A stretch of 64,000 bases of DNA, taken from assembly GCA_021234155.1 (NCBI GenBank), contig JAJEKV010000155.1, forward strand, positions 1,044,995-1,108,994, in the 5' to 3' direction. The notes below the pieces were generated by a model that ran no database searches, had not been told where the DNA came from, and was given only the letters and a program-made list of their open reading frames with translations. The stretch is from Isoetes taiwanensis. Lineage: Eukaryota; Streptophyta; Lycopodiopsida; Isoetales; Isoetaceae. Positions 25,701 through 37,099 of this stretch are shown one piece after another. Positions within the stretch are counted from its first letter, which is position 1; each line of letters opens with the position of its first letter. The position numbers and the translations under genes are program-made.

Positions 25701-25955
25701 AGCTCTCTCCCTAGTCACCAGCAACTTCTACGACGATAGAAATCTCTGTATGATGAGTTCGGGCCACGGTTGTATGTCCTAACTGATGTCACCAATCGAT
25801 GTCACCACCCTCTTTTCTTGACCTTTTAATGAACCGATCTTGATTGCCCTACATGTACTATTTGGTCGATAAGACCTAAGAGACAAAATCAAATTAGTCA
25901 AGGATGCTACACAAAAAAAATAAATATAATTTAGGGCCATTTTTGAAATACGTGC
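22766..25955. other. Unclassified stretch with minus-strand coding traces
   Basis: No gene can be named. On the minus strand between about 25140 and 24000 protein-like pieces occur in several frames: MGSNNWLIMMHVNNEFNIKD with a Lys-rich run (24857-25069), then LKQFIDDKIGHVRTDLG near 24700, and a 63-codon frame at 24026-24217. The order and composition could be a retrotransposon gag, but no zinc knuckle is visible. The remainder is AT-rich and featureless. Confidence 0.3.
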
Positions 25956-25959
25956 CAGC

Positions 25960-26480
25960 ATGAGAAAGGCAACAGAGGGAAAACGGTGTTTAGGTCGAGG
26001 TCTTTCTAATTCGAATGAAAAGGCGGCGCCTCAGCTTAAAATGCAAGTTTTGGTCAGAGGTCTTTCGACTCATGAGCTCTTATGAAAGGCAAATTTCAAA
26101 GCCGAAAAACACTGTGTTTTGTTAAGGTTTTCTCGACTCATGAATGAGAAAGGCAAAATTGTGTTAGAACGAGTTCAAGCCGACCTCAGAGTCGAGAAGT
26201 TAAATTTAAACATGGGAAGTTATCTTCACCGCCGAGTCGAGAAAGGCCTCGATCCCATAAACCGGTGGTTTTTCGCTTTGATGCCGCTTTCTCACACTGG
26301 CCAGTTTTAGAAAGGCCTTCCAATCTACAAACCTGCTGGCGGAGTCGCTTTTCAACTCGCGAATGAAAGGCACCAAAAAAGTTTAAAATGCAGCTGAGGG
26401 CCTTCTCACTGGCATCTAAAAAAGGCAACCTAGTAAAAAAAGGGCAATTTCAAAGTCTGTGGTCCTGAGAAGGCTCAAAA
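25960..26480. repeat. Degenerate tandem repeat with GAGAAAGGC motif
   Basis: Units of roughly 65-75 bases share GTCGAG or TCGACTCATGA followed by ATGAGAAAGGCAAA. The best pair lies at 26060-26095 and 26128-26165. Five or six units can be traced with increasing decay. No coding function is apparent. Confidence 0.55.
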
Positions 26481-27039
26481 TGAATAACCCTCTTCAAACA
26501 TCCTATGCATTTTCTATGAAAAAAATACCTCCCCCATAAATTTCCTACTATTTTCCATGAAAAATAGACCCTCCCTCATGCATTGTCTAATGACACATAT
26601 CCAATGGACCCCTTTCTAATGGACCATACCATATAGCTATATGAAGAGGGGACCATTGGGCTCATAGTTTAGCTATGAAGAGGCTCTTACCTACCATGTA
26701 AATAGCAAATATATGCACCTTATAACCCATGAGAGCCTATTAGATCTATATGCATAAATCTATTAATATGCATTAGACCTATTAATATAAATACTTGTCC
26801 CCATTTTGTCTCGAACCTTCAAAATGGGTTAAACAAGGTGTAAATTATATCACATCTTCGCAGAAAAGTTAAATTTTTACCTTAGAATAAGAATATATGC
26901 CCTGTGAAAAACTTGCACCATGGGAACATAATGTTTAACGTAGAACATAGTAGCGCACACACATAAAAAGAGAAAATTGGGGACACGTTAAAATATAATC
27001 CTATATTATTAGCATTTGTTTTAGACTTTCTTTATGAAT

Positions 27040-27197
27040 GTATTATTTTAATTCTTTTTTCTAATACCCCGCTTTTTTTTCTCCCGCCCATGCTTGAATT
27101 TTAAAAATTATTTATTTTGCCATCTCTCTTTTTCAATGTATTATTTTACCCCTTTTTCTAATACCCCATTTTTTCCGCCCATGCTTGAATTTTTAAA
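27040..27197. repeat. Two-unit tandem duplication
   Basis: The phrase TTTTTCTAATACCCC with downstream CGCCCATGCTTGAATTTT occurs twice, at 27056-27105 and 27153-27195, with an AT-rich spacer. Unit length is about 95 bases. Confidence 0.75.
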
Positions 27198-28685
27198 CTT
27201 TGGTACATACCTTTGAGACAGAAGTTCATTTTGTACCGCTTTGGAAGAGTTTCTCCCAACGCCATAGTCGCTTTTTTATCTACACTGATTCAAACTCAAC
27301 CGCTTCCATTTTTCTGATCTCCTATAGCCCGCAGCATGAACTGTCTTCCTTTCATTTGAATGGGAGGTAATGGAGACTGCGGTTAGCCTTTAGCAAATCA
27401 GAATAGCCGATGAAAACCGAGAAACAATATAATGCTTGAAGCTTTTGGTTTGATTTGTCTACTTCCGTTTACCATGTCATTTTAATTTATCACTGCCGGA
27501 GCGAGGCCTCCATAATGAAGCTTTAGAGATGAAAAATGCCAGGAACTGCCTTCAGCCTGACCTTTGTTTTCGCGCTGTTTCCAGCCTTCGAGCACCGCCC
27601 TTTAATGTTTTGTAAAATTGACGTCAAGGCCGCCTTCCGGAAGAATGCGTAGAATAAATATCCGGGTTGAAATTAGGGATCACGGATCAGGATTTGGGGC
27701 GCATTCTGAAGTCATCATAGAGTAAAAATCAGCCGGATTGAAGCTCTCATCTTCTGGGCGAAGATTTCGGAAGAATGGATTGAATACCGCCTCCTGAGAT
27801 TAGAAGGTCTCGGGAGTAAGAGCCTTTGAAGAGGGCATAGGAATTAAGGCCGATTGATCTTCCGGGCGAGCAAAATATCGCGGCTTCGAAGTGGTAGATC
27901 TTCAGCGATAAAATATCAGGCTGAACTGCTCTATACATAGTCGCGAAAATGAATCCCTTAGCGCGCAACTGTGAAAGTATTTGGTAGAGTCCTACATAAA
28001 CAGAAGTGATCATCCATTCCATGCTTCCGCTTTTTGAATACTTTTGCCTGCATCAAGAATGAAGATTATCGCCATCGCGAGTTTGTCCGCTTTAAATGCA
28101 TTCATTCAGCGGATCAGCGTGCTATTATTTGAAATGACAAAGAATGGCACAACAATATTGCTACGAACTCCATTTATTCCTCCCCGCATTGATCGGCATG
28201 TGCTTAGTTGTATTCTCAATCCCACCTACGTGGATTCAATTAACTTGGAATAGCCGCATTTCAGCCCCACTTTCAGCCAGACGTTAGAATAAGCCGGATC
28301 AACTCTCACCGTTTTCATGAAGAGATCATTCTGGGCAATCGCATGACTCGAAATGTACCAAAGTCGCTACGCTTATAGTCGCCATTTCGCCTCAGTTTTT
28401 CATGCTTGATAAGCTAAGTCATGCTTTGGAAATAAGTTAGCATTTGCTTATATAGAGCTCAAGGAACCGCATGCCAACAATTTCCTAGCCAATCGTTGCC
28501 TTGGTTTAGATCTTCTCGACATGGCTTCATCGAGCAGTAGGTGCTTATGTAATTTCAGAGGTTTTTTTTTATCTTATACCCTTCCTTTTGGGATTAGACC
28601 GATTGAACGATCTACTTCGAGCGACGATAAGACTTCGACGACGAGCATGATTTATTGACGACGATAATTATCGAATCAGATGGCG
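27198..28685. other. Gene-free stretch with mixed-composition frames
   Basis: A 91-codon minus-strand frame (27747-28022) and a 69-codon plus-strand frame (28044-28253) lie close together. The DNA here is less AT-rich than its surroundings and reads somewhat like decayed coding sequence, but I recognise no motif and cannot choose a strand. Confidence 0.3.
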
Positions 28686-28689
28686 AATC

Positions 28690-29030
28690 CCTCTTCCCTT
28701 CATGTCCTCTTTATTCCTGTTATTTATTTTCTTCCTTCCTCATTTCCTTTCCTTCTTTCCTCCTTGTTCCCTCTTTGTCGACTCCTTTTGTTCTCCCTTT
28801 GTTCTTCTTGTTCCCTTTGTGATGTTTTGCAGACCTTGTCTCTTTATTCCCTCCTTTCCTTCTGAACTATTATTTAGGCATATCTTATTCTTTGTTCCTT
28901 AATCCCTTCCCTTTGTTCTTACCGCCTCTACCCTCCCTCCTCGCTTGCCTTTGCTCTCTCTCTCCCCGCCTTCCCCTCCCCTCCCCCTTTCCCCCTCCTC
29001 CTTCTTCCAACATATCCCTCTCCCCCAGAT
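28690..29030 (+). repeat. Polypyrimidine tract (C/T-rich plus strand)
   Basis: About 340 bases are dominated by C and T on the plus strand, with runs such as CTCTCTCTCTCCCC and CCCCTCCCCCTTTCCCCC between 28950 and 29000. Open frames here are Pro/Ser/Phe-rich products of composition and are not genes. Long homopyrimidine tracts can form triplex DNA and also occur in plant 5' leaders and promoters. Confidence 0.8.
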
Positions 29031-29077
29031 TCAGAAAATTCCCAAAATTCCTGCAAAATTCGAGATTTGTCCCACTT

Positions 29078-30480
29078 TTAATTCAAATACCACCTTACCA
29101 ATGTACACCATTCATTTGTGCTAAATACTTTATCCGGAGAACCACGCATCTTTTTATAGGTTGAGTTTTCGCCCCATGATTCCACGCTGCTCATTCCACT
29201 TTGCTTCTTTGTGATGCATCGCCCTATGTCATCACTAGGTGTACCAATAACTCTCACGTATGACTTTGAAATGTTGTTGTTAATGTAATTTGCGGCATAG
29301 TAATCCCGGGGTTCATACCTCGCATTTGGGGTACCATAAACAGCTTTGTTTTCCCAAATTAACCTCATTTGTTTACTTTCGCGAGCACCGCTTGTCGTGG
29401 GCCGATGCCCTCTAGTTGTTTGACTAGAAAAGACATGGGCTTTATTGTTCTCGCTCTCACATGTGATGGCCATTTTACTGCTATGATAACCAATCTCGAT
29501 CCCCAAATTGGCCACAAAGAAGTGCTAAAGCCATACTATCATTGTTTCTGAGTCTCCAAATATGATATATATGCTATGATGTTGATTTCAGCAGATTGTT
29601 TTCGCATTTCCTCGGTGCGAAACATTTGACCAACCACAGATACATCGATATACTTTGCCAAGATTATTAAACAGAAACCAGACGCCTCTTGATCCAAATG
29701 GCATCATATTCTCCTTGCACGATACCTTTGGCCATTGGTTCGCGACACACACTTGAAATACGGCAATACGGTCCTCTCGTAGATCCTTTTGAGATAAAAA
29801 CTCTCGGTTTCGACGGTATGCTATATGACCCTTCGCTTAACATAAATGCAATTATCAACGCGGTAAATGTTTATCAAAAATTCCATGGTCAAAACGTGAG
29901 CTTGAGCTTCTCCCTTCTTAATAATTTTCTCAAACTTTCTTGTTGCCCCCTCATTATTTTCCGTCACTGGACATCTCCTTAAAAATCCATGAATCCTCAT
30001 TTATAGGCTAATGCCCAGTGTTCTGGTCCTCCAGATCCCTCGACATAAAAGGCTGCATGTCTTCAAATCTAGTCTTTCAGGATGAGGGATACCTTGCAAT
30101 TGTATAGTGTGAATTCAAAAGTCATTGGCTTCTTCATTCGGAAATGATTTCTTAGGCTACTTGTTGCTTTTATCCTGCTCGATAACGTATTCGCCTCCAA
30201 AAAGGATCGGAATCCTTCTGCGTGTTCATTCAACAAGTTCATTTCATTGTTCACCAGAATTATCCCTGCCATCGAGGTTTTGTTATATTAGCTTCCGCTC
30301 CAGTATTGCAACCTCCTTGGAGATGAAATTCCAACCTCGCCATTATCTCTTCAACAGTTGTGTCAGAGATCCTTTTCTCGCTTCGATACACCTTTCCACA
30401 AAACCAACGGCTCCTCCTCCATTCTTCTTTACCAATTCTATGATGCTTCCATAACCATCCATATTGAATCCTATGTGATA
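29078..30480 (-). pseudogene. Decayed minus-strand coding relic, family unknown
   Basis: Reading the minus strand from 30480, successive pieces look coding: HIGFNMDGYGSIIELVKK with GGGAVGFVERCIEARKGS, then charged segments to about 30070, FEKIIKKGEAQAHVLTMEF near 29920, and finally an open frame of 145 codons at 29515-29078 that begins MANLGIEIGYHSS. Frame changes separate the pieces. I do not recognise the protein. It lies inside the ~9-kb interval bracketed by the two large direct repeats, so it may be the coding remnant of a large element. The 145-codon frame alone might be chance; the run of protein-like segments in order is the better evidence. Confidence 0.3.
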
Positions 30481-30603
30481 TGAAGGCTCGCCAAATTTTA
30501 CGCTACTCTTTTTTCCATAATCACCGATACAAATTCATTCTTAATGCAAAGATATCAAAGTTTGTCGATTATTAGCGCCTAACCTTTATCAGCATCCAGT
30601 CGT

Positions 30604-31309
30604 CCATCATCCCATCGATCCGACATCGGATCGCCATTTGTACCGGGAATAGCATGATACGCATGGCGCGGGTGGCGCATGCCCGTTCGCTGGGGAGAGT
30701 TCGCTATTTTAGGGCGGGGCATCGCTTCGAATTTCATCTGGCAGTTTCTCTCGCCAGCATCTTATTCTTGAATTGTTTCCGTGCAGTGGAGGGCTTTTCC
30801 CGCTTGGTTTGCCAATTTGGCGCTTTCTTTCATGTCACCTTTCTCGGGCTTTAGCTCATCCCTGCGACCTTCGCCCTCGACCCCAGTTTGTTACAGTTTG
30901 GTATTCGCTTGTTGTTTTATAGCAGTCCCATTCAGGATCCCATCATCCGGAGACATCGATCGCCATTCTAGGAATGGACGAAAGCATGATGGCTTTTGGT
31001 GCATGCATGCGGCGGCGTCTGGCCTGCTGGGATCGCGATGGCGTGAGCCGTCAATTTCATCGGCGCCTTTCCTCTTCTCTCAAGAAGACTTTGTCTTTGT
31101 CCCACCCTCCCCCCTCTTTGCTTATCGCTGGCACTCATGACCAGCCCCCCTCCACTGAGAGGTTTGTTTTGTCTTGTTGTTTTGTTATATGTGTGCAGCT
31201 GTGTTCAGCGAATGCCAGACTGCTTGGTTCTTCATCGTGGGTTTTGGGAGCCATTTTATGCCTTACTGCCATTCCTGTCGTAAGGCTTATCATTAGGTTT
31301 TTCCTCTAA
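30604..31309 (+). other. GC-richer segment with internal duplication and overlapping frames
   Basis: This segment is clearly richer in G and C than its neighbours and has three overlapping plus-strand frames (30654-30854, 30781-31140, 30974-31309). The last ends in a hydrophobic stretch (VLGAILCLTAIPVVRLIIRFFL) whose stop at 31307-31309 overlaps a perfect hairpin. The start region appears twice: CATCC..CATCGATC..GATCGCCATT with a downstream GCATGATGG/GCATGATAC and CGCATGC occurs at 30608-30690 and again at 30943-31012, suggesting a degenerate tandem duplication of about 330 bases. No protein family was recognised. Confidence 0.35.
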
Positions 31310-31330
31310 AAACCCGAAGGGCGGGTTTTT
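31308..31330 (+). terminator. Intrinsic-terminator-like hairpin with T-run
   Basis: AAAAACCCG and CGGGTTTTT form a perfect 9-bp stem around the loop AAGGG, and the T-run continues for two more bases. It overlaps the stop codon of the frame ending at 31309. The shape is that of a bacterial or plastid intrinsic terminator. In a nuclear plant sequence no such role is expected, so function is open. Confidence 0.5.
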
Positions 31331-31748
31331 TTATCCCTTGATGTTTCTTCGGCAGCATTAGCCTCTATTAGCATTGTATTTTGTTGTATCCAAAATGATA
31401 TAATTGATTTTTCCCTTTATTTTTATGGTAGTTCTGATGTGCGTGCTACTCCACTATCCACCACAGAAAATCTCACAGATGAATGAGAAGCGTCTAAGCT
31501 CCAAAGGCTGTTGGTTTCATGTAGTCCCATTCTAGAATTCCTTTGTTCCAAGTAGTGGAATTATAGTCAAGAGGCATATAGTCCTCTTTGGCTCTGGCAG
31601 GTATCCTGCCCAGTAAAATCGCAGAATAAATGTCTCATACTTTCATGCATTTTTAATCAATGTTATCAGATGTAATTGCCCATACACATACTAACAGGTA
31701 GACACTTCAACAAGAAAACCTATGAGAGATTTAAATATCTAAAAAAAA

Positions 31749-34740
31749 CCCATGACTAGCCTTGGACATAAGCCATATACTAGCAACCCTACACTTCACT
31801 AACCTTCCTTATATTGTTTATCGTTCCCAATCAGGACGAGCTATCCCAAATTGGCATATCTGCATACTTGTTGTATCATAATCTTATCCTTATAAATATG
31901 TCTAATGTAACCATAGATTACTTAGGCTTATTATATCATACTTTAGGTGAAACTACTTACCCAGAGCTTGACCCTACCCTACGAGTCCATACATAATTGC
32001 TACCTTAATATCAATATCCCAAGACACCTTTGGACATATAACATATATTTATCATGTAGTCACTATAAACCCTTTACATGATTATGCTAGTCTGCCATTC
32101 CAAGGATTGGATCACCCCTTGTTCTTTTATTAAATGCCATATACTCGAACTCTAGTATTTAATAATCACAATCCATATTTTGGCAAGCCTTGCCATTCCC
32201 TTATTTAACCTGTTATATGCTGATGCAACTATAGTATAAATCTCAATCCTATTTTGTACTTTACCTAGTTTAATCAGTTCTCTTAGAGTAGCCCAATGCT
32301 GCTAAAAGTACAGGGATGTATTCTATTATGTCCTTCATTGCACAAACAAACTCATACTGCTTTTGCAATGCAGACTTATGGAACAACACTAATCAGTAGG
32401 AAGTTACGCCATAATATTGTTAATGCAATCATTCCGTAACATAAAAATAACTCCTGATATTATCAACCTGTTATACATGAGTTTATGATCAATCCTTATG
32501 TACTGCTTTTCAAAACATATTTTTAGCATAACCGTACTCCACTTGTTACCAACAAGTTCATACAGTTTGACTCAGCCTGCTGTTATGTTGCATATATAGT
32601 GCGGATTTAAAATAACAAATGCTAATACCTTACCCATATCAAAATCATATACACCAGCTTAGACTGGCCTGTCATGCACATACCAAGTGGTGCCCTGTCC
32701 GAATGTAATCCATTATGCAACGGTCCTTGCTTTTGCAAACCCATATTGTATTTGCAATGTAAAGATACACAATACCATCATCCACGAAGATGCAATGCCA
32801 GTATACATATATTATAATCATTCCTTTACCAAAAATACTTCCTGATATTAATATCCTGCTTTACATGAGTTTATGATCCACCCTATATGTTTCCTTTCAA
32901 AATTTATGCTGTTCAACAGTACTAGATTTTGTGTCAACCTATTCTTAAGGTTTAAATCAGCATGCAGCTATGCTGTACACATTATAAGGTCTCAAAAACG
33001 TAGTTCAACCTTTCAAAAATCCTGTTTAACAGCTAGATATGACTGTTATGTACTTCTAGAGGTGGTAGACAAATAGAAATGTACCTTTCGCATAATTTAA
33101 ACAACATTTTAGAACCTGTTTTTGTTAAATCATATACTCGTTCACTTAAGAACTTCAGTTGCCATTGCATCCATGCTACTTCCAGTCCTAATTCTTGATC
33201 TCTTGACATAAAAAGCACAAATAGAGAAGAAACACCGTACCTGCAGCCAAACAAGCAAACATTAGCAATAAATTGGTAATGATGCAAGGGCCAAAAGGTA
33301 CATTGGTGTTTCTTGGCTTATCGCCTTTCACCATTTGTACCTTCTATGCCCTTGATCAAGAATATTAGTTTTTCCTTTTCTTTAAAAAGATAATAACCCA
33401 GCAGAAACGAAAGTGAACTTTTAAAGTATTACCCAATCAAAAATTACGAGGTATACACTACTTCAATCGGTTACAAACAACAAAGCTCAGACATAGCTTA
33501 GAATATCACATACAATGTAAGATCATAACTTTATTCTTGGATCAGTACTTAATCCTTTTGCACTTAAACGGACGTCCCTTCTGGTTTGCAGACCCGAACC
33601 TATCATGGTGGTATTTCCAAATACCCTGCCCTTACAGCCAGCCTTATGATTAGATTATTTCATGCATCAATCAAGCTATGCTTAAGAATGCATATGTTTA
33701 AACCTGTTTATTACAACCGAATCCACCACATGCTCATAGAGCCCCACTTACTTCTAACACCGTGCCTTTTCATTCGTGATTTATTTAATAAATTGCTTCG
33801 TGATATTCAAGAGTGCTCGTGGCACAAAGCTCCAAAGATGCTCCTAGCCCATAGTCACCCCCATAATGCTATTTTTCCTCAATTGCACTACCTGTGGGTC
33901 AGCTTCACGCATCATAGGCCCATGCTGTCATCCTTATGATCAGATTACTAATGCCTTTACTTCATGTCATGCGAAACCTAAGCTATACAAAACTTGAGTT
34001 GGAACATATCCCATTTAGACCATACAATTTTACCTGGTTTTCGCCTTGCTCCAGGTTAAAGCATTCTTCATCTTGAGTTTCAGGAACAAATTGTCCAGAG
34101 GTACTCCCTCCTTGCCTAGGATTTGGCTGCTTATTTCGATTATAGTATGCACTCCTTCTATTATAATACTCGCCGTTACCATCTCCAAAGCCTCTCTTTG
34201 TTATCATCAAAACCACTCGCCTCTTCCCATTCTCCATGCGTTTCTATCCTTATCAAATGAGTTGAGGCGACCAAATTGTTCTTATCCAAATTGGCGTCCA
34301 ACCATTCTCTCTCTCCACAATAGAGTTTTGCCTATCTTCAAATGCTCCATTCTACTCCTATCATCCATTGCCCCCACCTATTAATGGCCTTAGACACCAA
34401 CCAAATTTTTGGGGTCGCACTAACCATTAACCTGCTAATCATGCTAATACCATATCCCAAAGATTCGAATTATTACTTCAAGGAATTTTTTCTTTTCCAT
34501 ATTCAATCGATTTCAAAATTACTCATGTACTTACACATATATTGGTCATGCCATAAATATTCACATACCAGTCTCCATGCCCCCAAGATTTGTGCCAGAA
34601 GTACCCCTTGACCATTAGTCATGCATTTGATTCACCCTTTTATTCAGAAAAGTCATTTAGATATATGCCCCTAGCACATGTCTCTATTTTATTACATTAT
34701 AAAGACCAAATTGTTTATTTATATATATATATATAAAAAA
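31749..34740. repeat. Large direct repeat, copy 2
   Basis: This is the partner of 19884-22765 in the same orientation, about 11.87 kb downstream, and it ends in a TA dinucleotide run (34713-34732). The minus-strand frame at 33983-34237 (84 codons) is the clearest coding trace in either copy: NRRSAYYNRNKQPNPRQGG and an acidic end, like a gag C-terminal tail without a zinc knuckle. The equivalent frame in copy 1 is disrupted by several indels. Confidence 0.85.
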
Positions 34741-34876
34741 AATCCCGCTTAAATCAGACAAAGGTGTTTCATGTGACGCTAAATTCAAATTTCAAATTGT
34801 GACGCTGAAAAAAATAAATAAATAATAAAATCGCAGACGCTGAAAAAAAAAACTTCAAAGATACGCAAAATAGAAC
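34731..34876. repeat. Short dispersed repeat, copy A (GACGCTGAAA motif)
   Basis: It runs from AAAAAAAATCCCGCTT to AAGATACGCAAAATAGAA. The element includes GACGCTAAATTCAAATTTCA, an AATAAATAAATAATAAAATCG-type A-rich core (written here only as its pattern) and two further GACGCTGAAA motifs. It abuts the end of large repeat copy 2. The same order of blocks recurs at 36293-36467. Confidence 0.7.
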
Positions 34877-35059
34877 CCGTGGAAGCAAAGTATGCCTGGT
34901 TAACACAAAATCTGGCCAGATATTCTCTAGATTCATACTGTTAAGGCAGCTTCATACTGAGTATATTATAGTAGAAACCAAGAGTACTTAAGAAAACTTA
35001 TAGAAACGATGGTAAAGCAAGATGTATGCTCCCTTTTTTTTGTCACATCATATTTTCTC

Positions 35060-35300
35060 AGTCTATCCTTTGTGAAATCCAAAGAACCTGCTTTTGAATT
35101 CCTTTCTATCAGCCAAACACCAACTAAGTAATAGAGCGACAAGGGAAGGAGAGTAATTGGTGACCGCACTCAACCATCAAAAACATTAGCAGGAACTGTA
35201 ATGATTGAAGGGCTAAAAGGTACATGTGTGATTACTCTCAGCTTATTCATTTCACCCCTTGTAGCCCATTACCATTCATTAGTCCTAGCTTAAAATAGAA
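35060..35300. repeat. Third, diverged fragment of the large repeat
   Basis: AAGAACCTGCTTTTG, AACATTAGCAGG, GAAGGGCTAAAAGGTACAT and a downstream CTTATTCATTTCACC-like block occur in the same order as at 21226-21450 in copy 1 and 33110-33330 in copy 2. The sequence between them has changed completely, so this is a more distant member of the same family or a shared regulatory block. Confidence 0.5.
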
Positions 35301-36292
35301 GGAGAAGTACATACAAAATATAGCTTAGGGTCTTAACCCCTGCATCTAGTGTAAAAATAAAAACCTCAAGGGTAAGATACGCATCACAAAAGAATATGTT
35401 TATGGGCAAAGCCTATTTCAACATTAGATTACTCAGATAAATGGAGAAACCAGAGTTCCATGCCATTTATTCCTCAAGTGAACAATATACAATTAAATTT
35501 TAAGCAATTATTATGAATATACTGGACATGTCAAGTGTTCTCGACACAAATCTTGTGTTTCCGAATAAAACAGATATTAGCCCGTGTCATGAACTATGTC
35601 GTGAAAGAGAACCAGATTCTCCAGAGGGTTTTTCAAAAGCATCAATCGTATCTATCCTTACTACTACTGGCTCCATGAGAATCATAAACTTATTCACTGT
35701 GCAACCGCTAAGGCCAAGAATCCGTACTATCTTTGCACCATCAATTTCTTTTCAATGCATTCTATGTTAAGGCGCCAAGATCTGAGGAAGAGATAAAGTT
35801 ATCGGTCCTGAAGTTCCGAGTCCATTTGTGTAGCTTATTAGGGTAATAATAAAACAAGTGTAGCGTCAAAAATATCCAAGGCTTCCTCATAACTTCTATG
35901 ACCGGTGTAAATCTTATGCAAGATAAAATCTATGAATGGTAAGCTCATGATGTGGCACCAAAAATCTCAGCCATGAATTCTCACCTAAGGTCATTGGGAA
36001 TGCTGGGACGCTCTTAATGGTGTTCGCTGGTCATTCAGTTCTTGATCCGGAGATCCGGGCTATACACTATCATGTTTCACAACTACACTTAAGGTAAGAA
36101 ATAATATTTGGTTTTGTGTAATATAACCTAAATATACCTCTAGACTTTAACATTTTAAATTATAATCGATATTTTAAGTCTCGTCAGATAATATGTATAC
36201 CTAATGTGAGGTTCTATTTAGTTTAGCATTAGAGATATGTTCTAGGGATAGGTAAAAGTAACTTATATGACCAACTGATTTTTCTAAAGAGA

Positions 36293-36467
36293 AAAAAAAG
36301 AAAAAAAATTCCCCGCTTTTATATTAGCTTTTCGCACGCCGTAAAGTGCTCACAGACGGAGTTTATAGGATTTCACAGACGCTAAATTCAAATTTCACCA
36401 GATGACGAAAAAAAAAAATAAATAAAATAAAATCGCGCATAAAACCAAGATACGCAAATAGAAGGTT
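36293..36467. repeat. Short dispersed repeat, copy B (GACGCTGAAA motif)
   Basis: The block order matches copy A at 34731-34876: A-run, TTCCCCGCTT, CAGACGCTAAATTCAAATTT, an A/T-rich AATAAATAAAATAAAAT-type core and AAGATACGCAAATAGAA. Further GACGCTGA and CGCTCACGCACGCG motifs continue to about 36505. It shows small insertions relative to copy A. Confidence 0.7.
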
Positions 36468-36841
36468 TGTGTGACGCTGATTTTTAGGCGCTCACGCACG
36501 CGAAAACCTCTCGGTTACAGAGGCGAATCTCGCATAATGCATTAGTTGTTGCAGTACAAAAATCTTCCGACGTAACTTTTTTTGCCATATTTTATATCGC
36601 TGTATACAAAGAAATATGTGCCGTGATCATACAATTCATACGATGTATAAAACGCAGTGCCACGTATTGAACTCTATCCTCGCCCACATTTAACATACAA
36701 TAGTATGAATAATGACTTTCTTCGTATCTACAGTTCAAAATACTCGTGACGGATCTTTAAATTTAGAAGTTGTAGCAAAATGCTCGTGATATAAGAAATT
36801 TTTCCAATTGTAATACACCATGTCATTAGACCAATGTAATA

Positions 36842-36912
36842 GAATAAATAGAATAGAATAGAATAGAATAATAGAATAGAATAGAATAGAATAGAATAGA
36901 ATAGAATAGAAA
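36842..36912. repeat. AGAAT pentamer microsatellite
   Basis: About 13 units of AGAAT/ATAGA with one slipped unit. The same pentamer array occurs at 61431-61491. Confidence 0.95.
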
Positions 36913-37099
36913 TGAAATTGTTGTCCCTTGTGCCCTAAGGTCTCCTGACTCGATGTGGTACATGCAGCTCCCCAAAAGGCTTACCAGTACATCACACCGG
37001 CATTATTGTATCCTTTTCTCAAGCTTTCCTTGATTTCTATTAGAACCAAACACTCAAGCTTTTTAATCGCATCATGGGCTAAGTGCGGTGGTGCTGCCG

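Noticed and set aside
28680-29164. Leu/Phe/Pro-rich frames as membrane proteins
   Set aside because: They are translations of the polypyrimidine tract in different frames.
30654-31309. Bacterial gene insert ended by an intrinsic terminator
   Set aside because: The frames match no bacterial family, lack a ribosome binding site and overlap each other; only the hairpin is kept as an observation.
19884-34740. Calling the paired 3-kb repeats confirmed LTRs
   Set aside because: No TG..CA ends, primer-binding site, polypurine tract or target duplication could be read.
36842-36912. Regularly spaced short repeats as a CRISPR array
   Set aside because: The repeat is a 5-bp microsatellite with no spacers; the same holds for 61431-61491.
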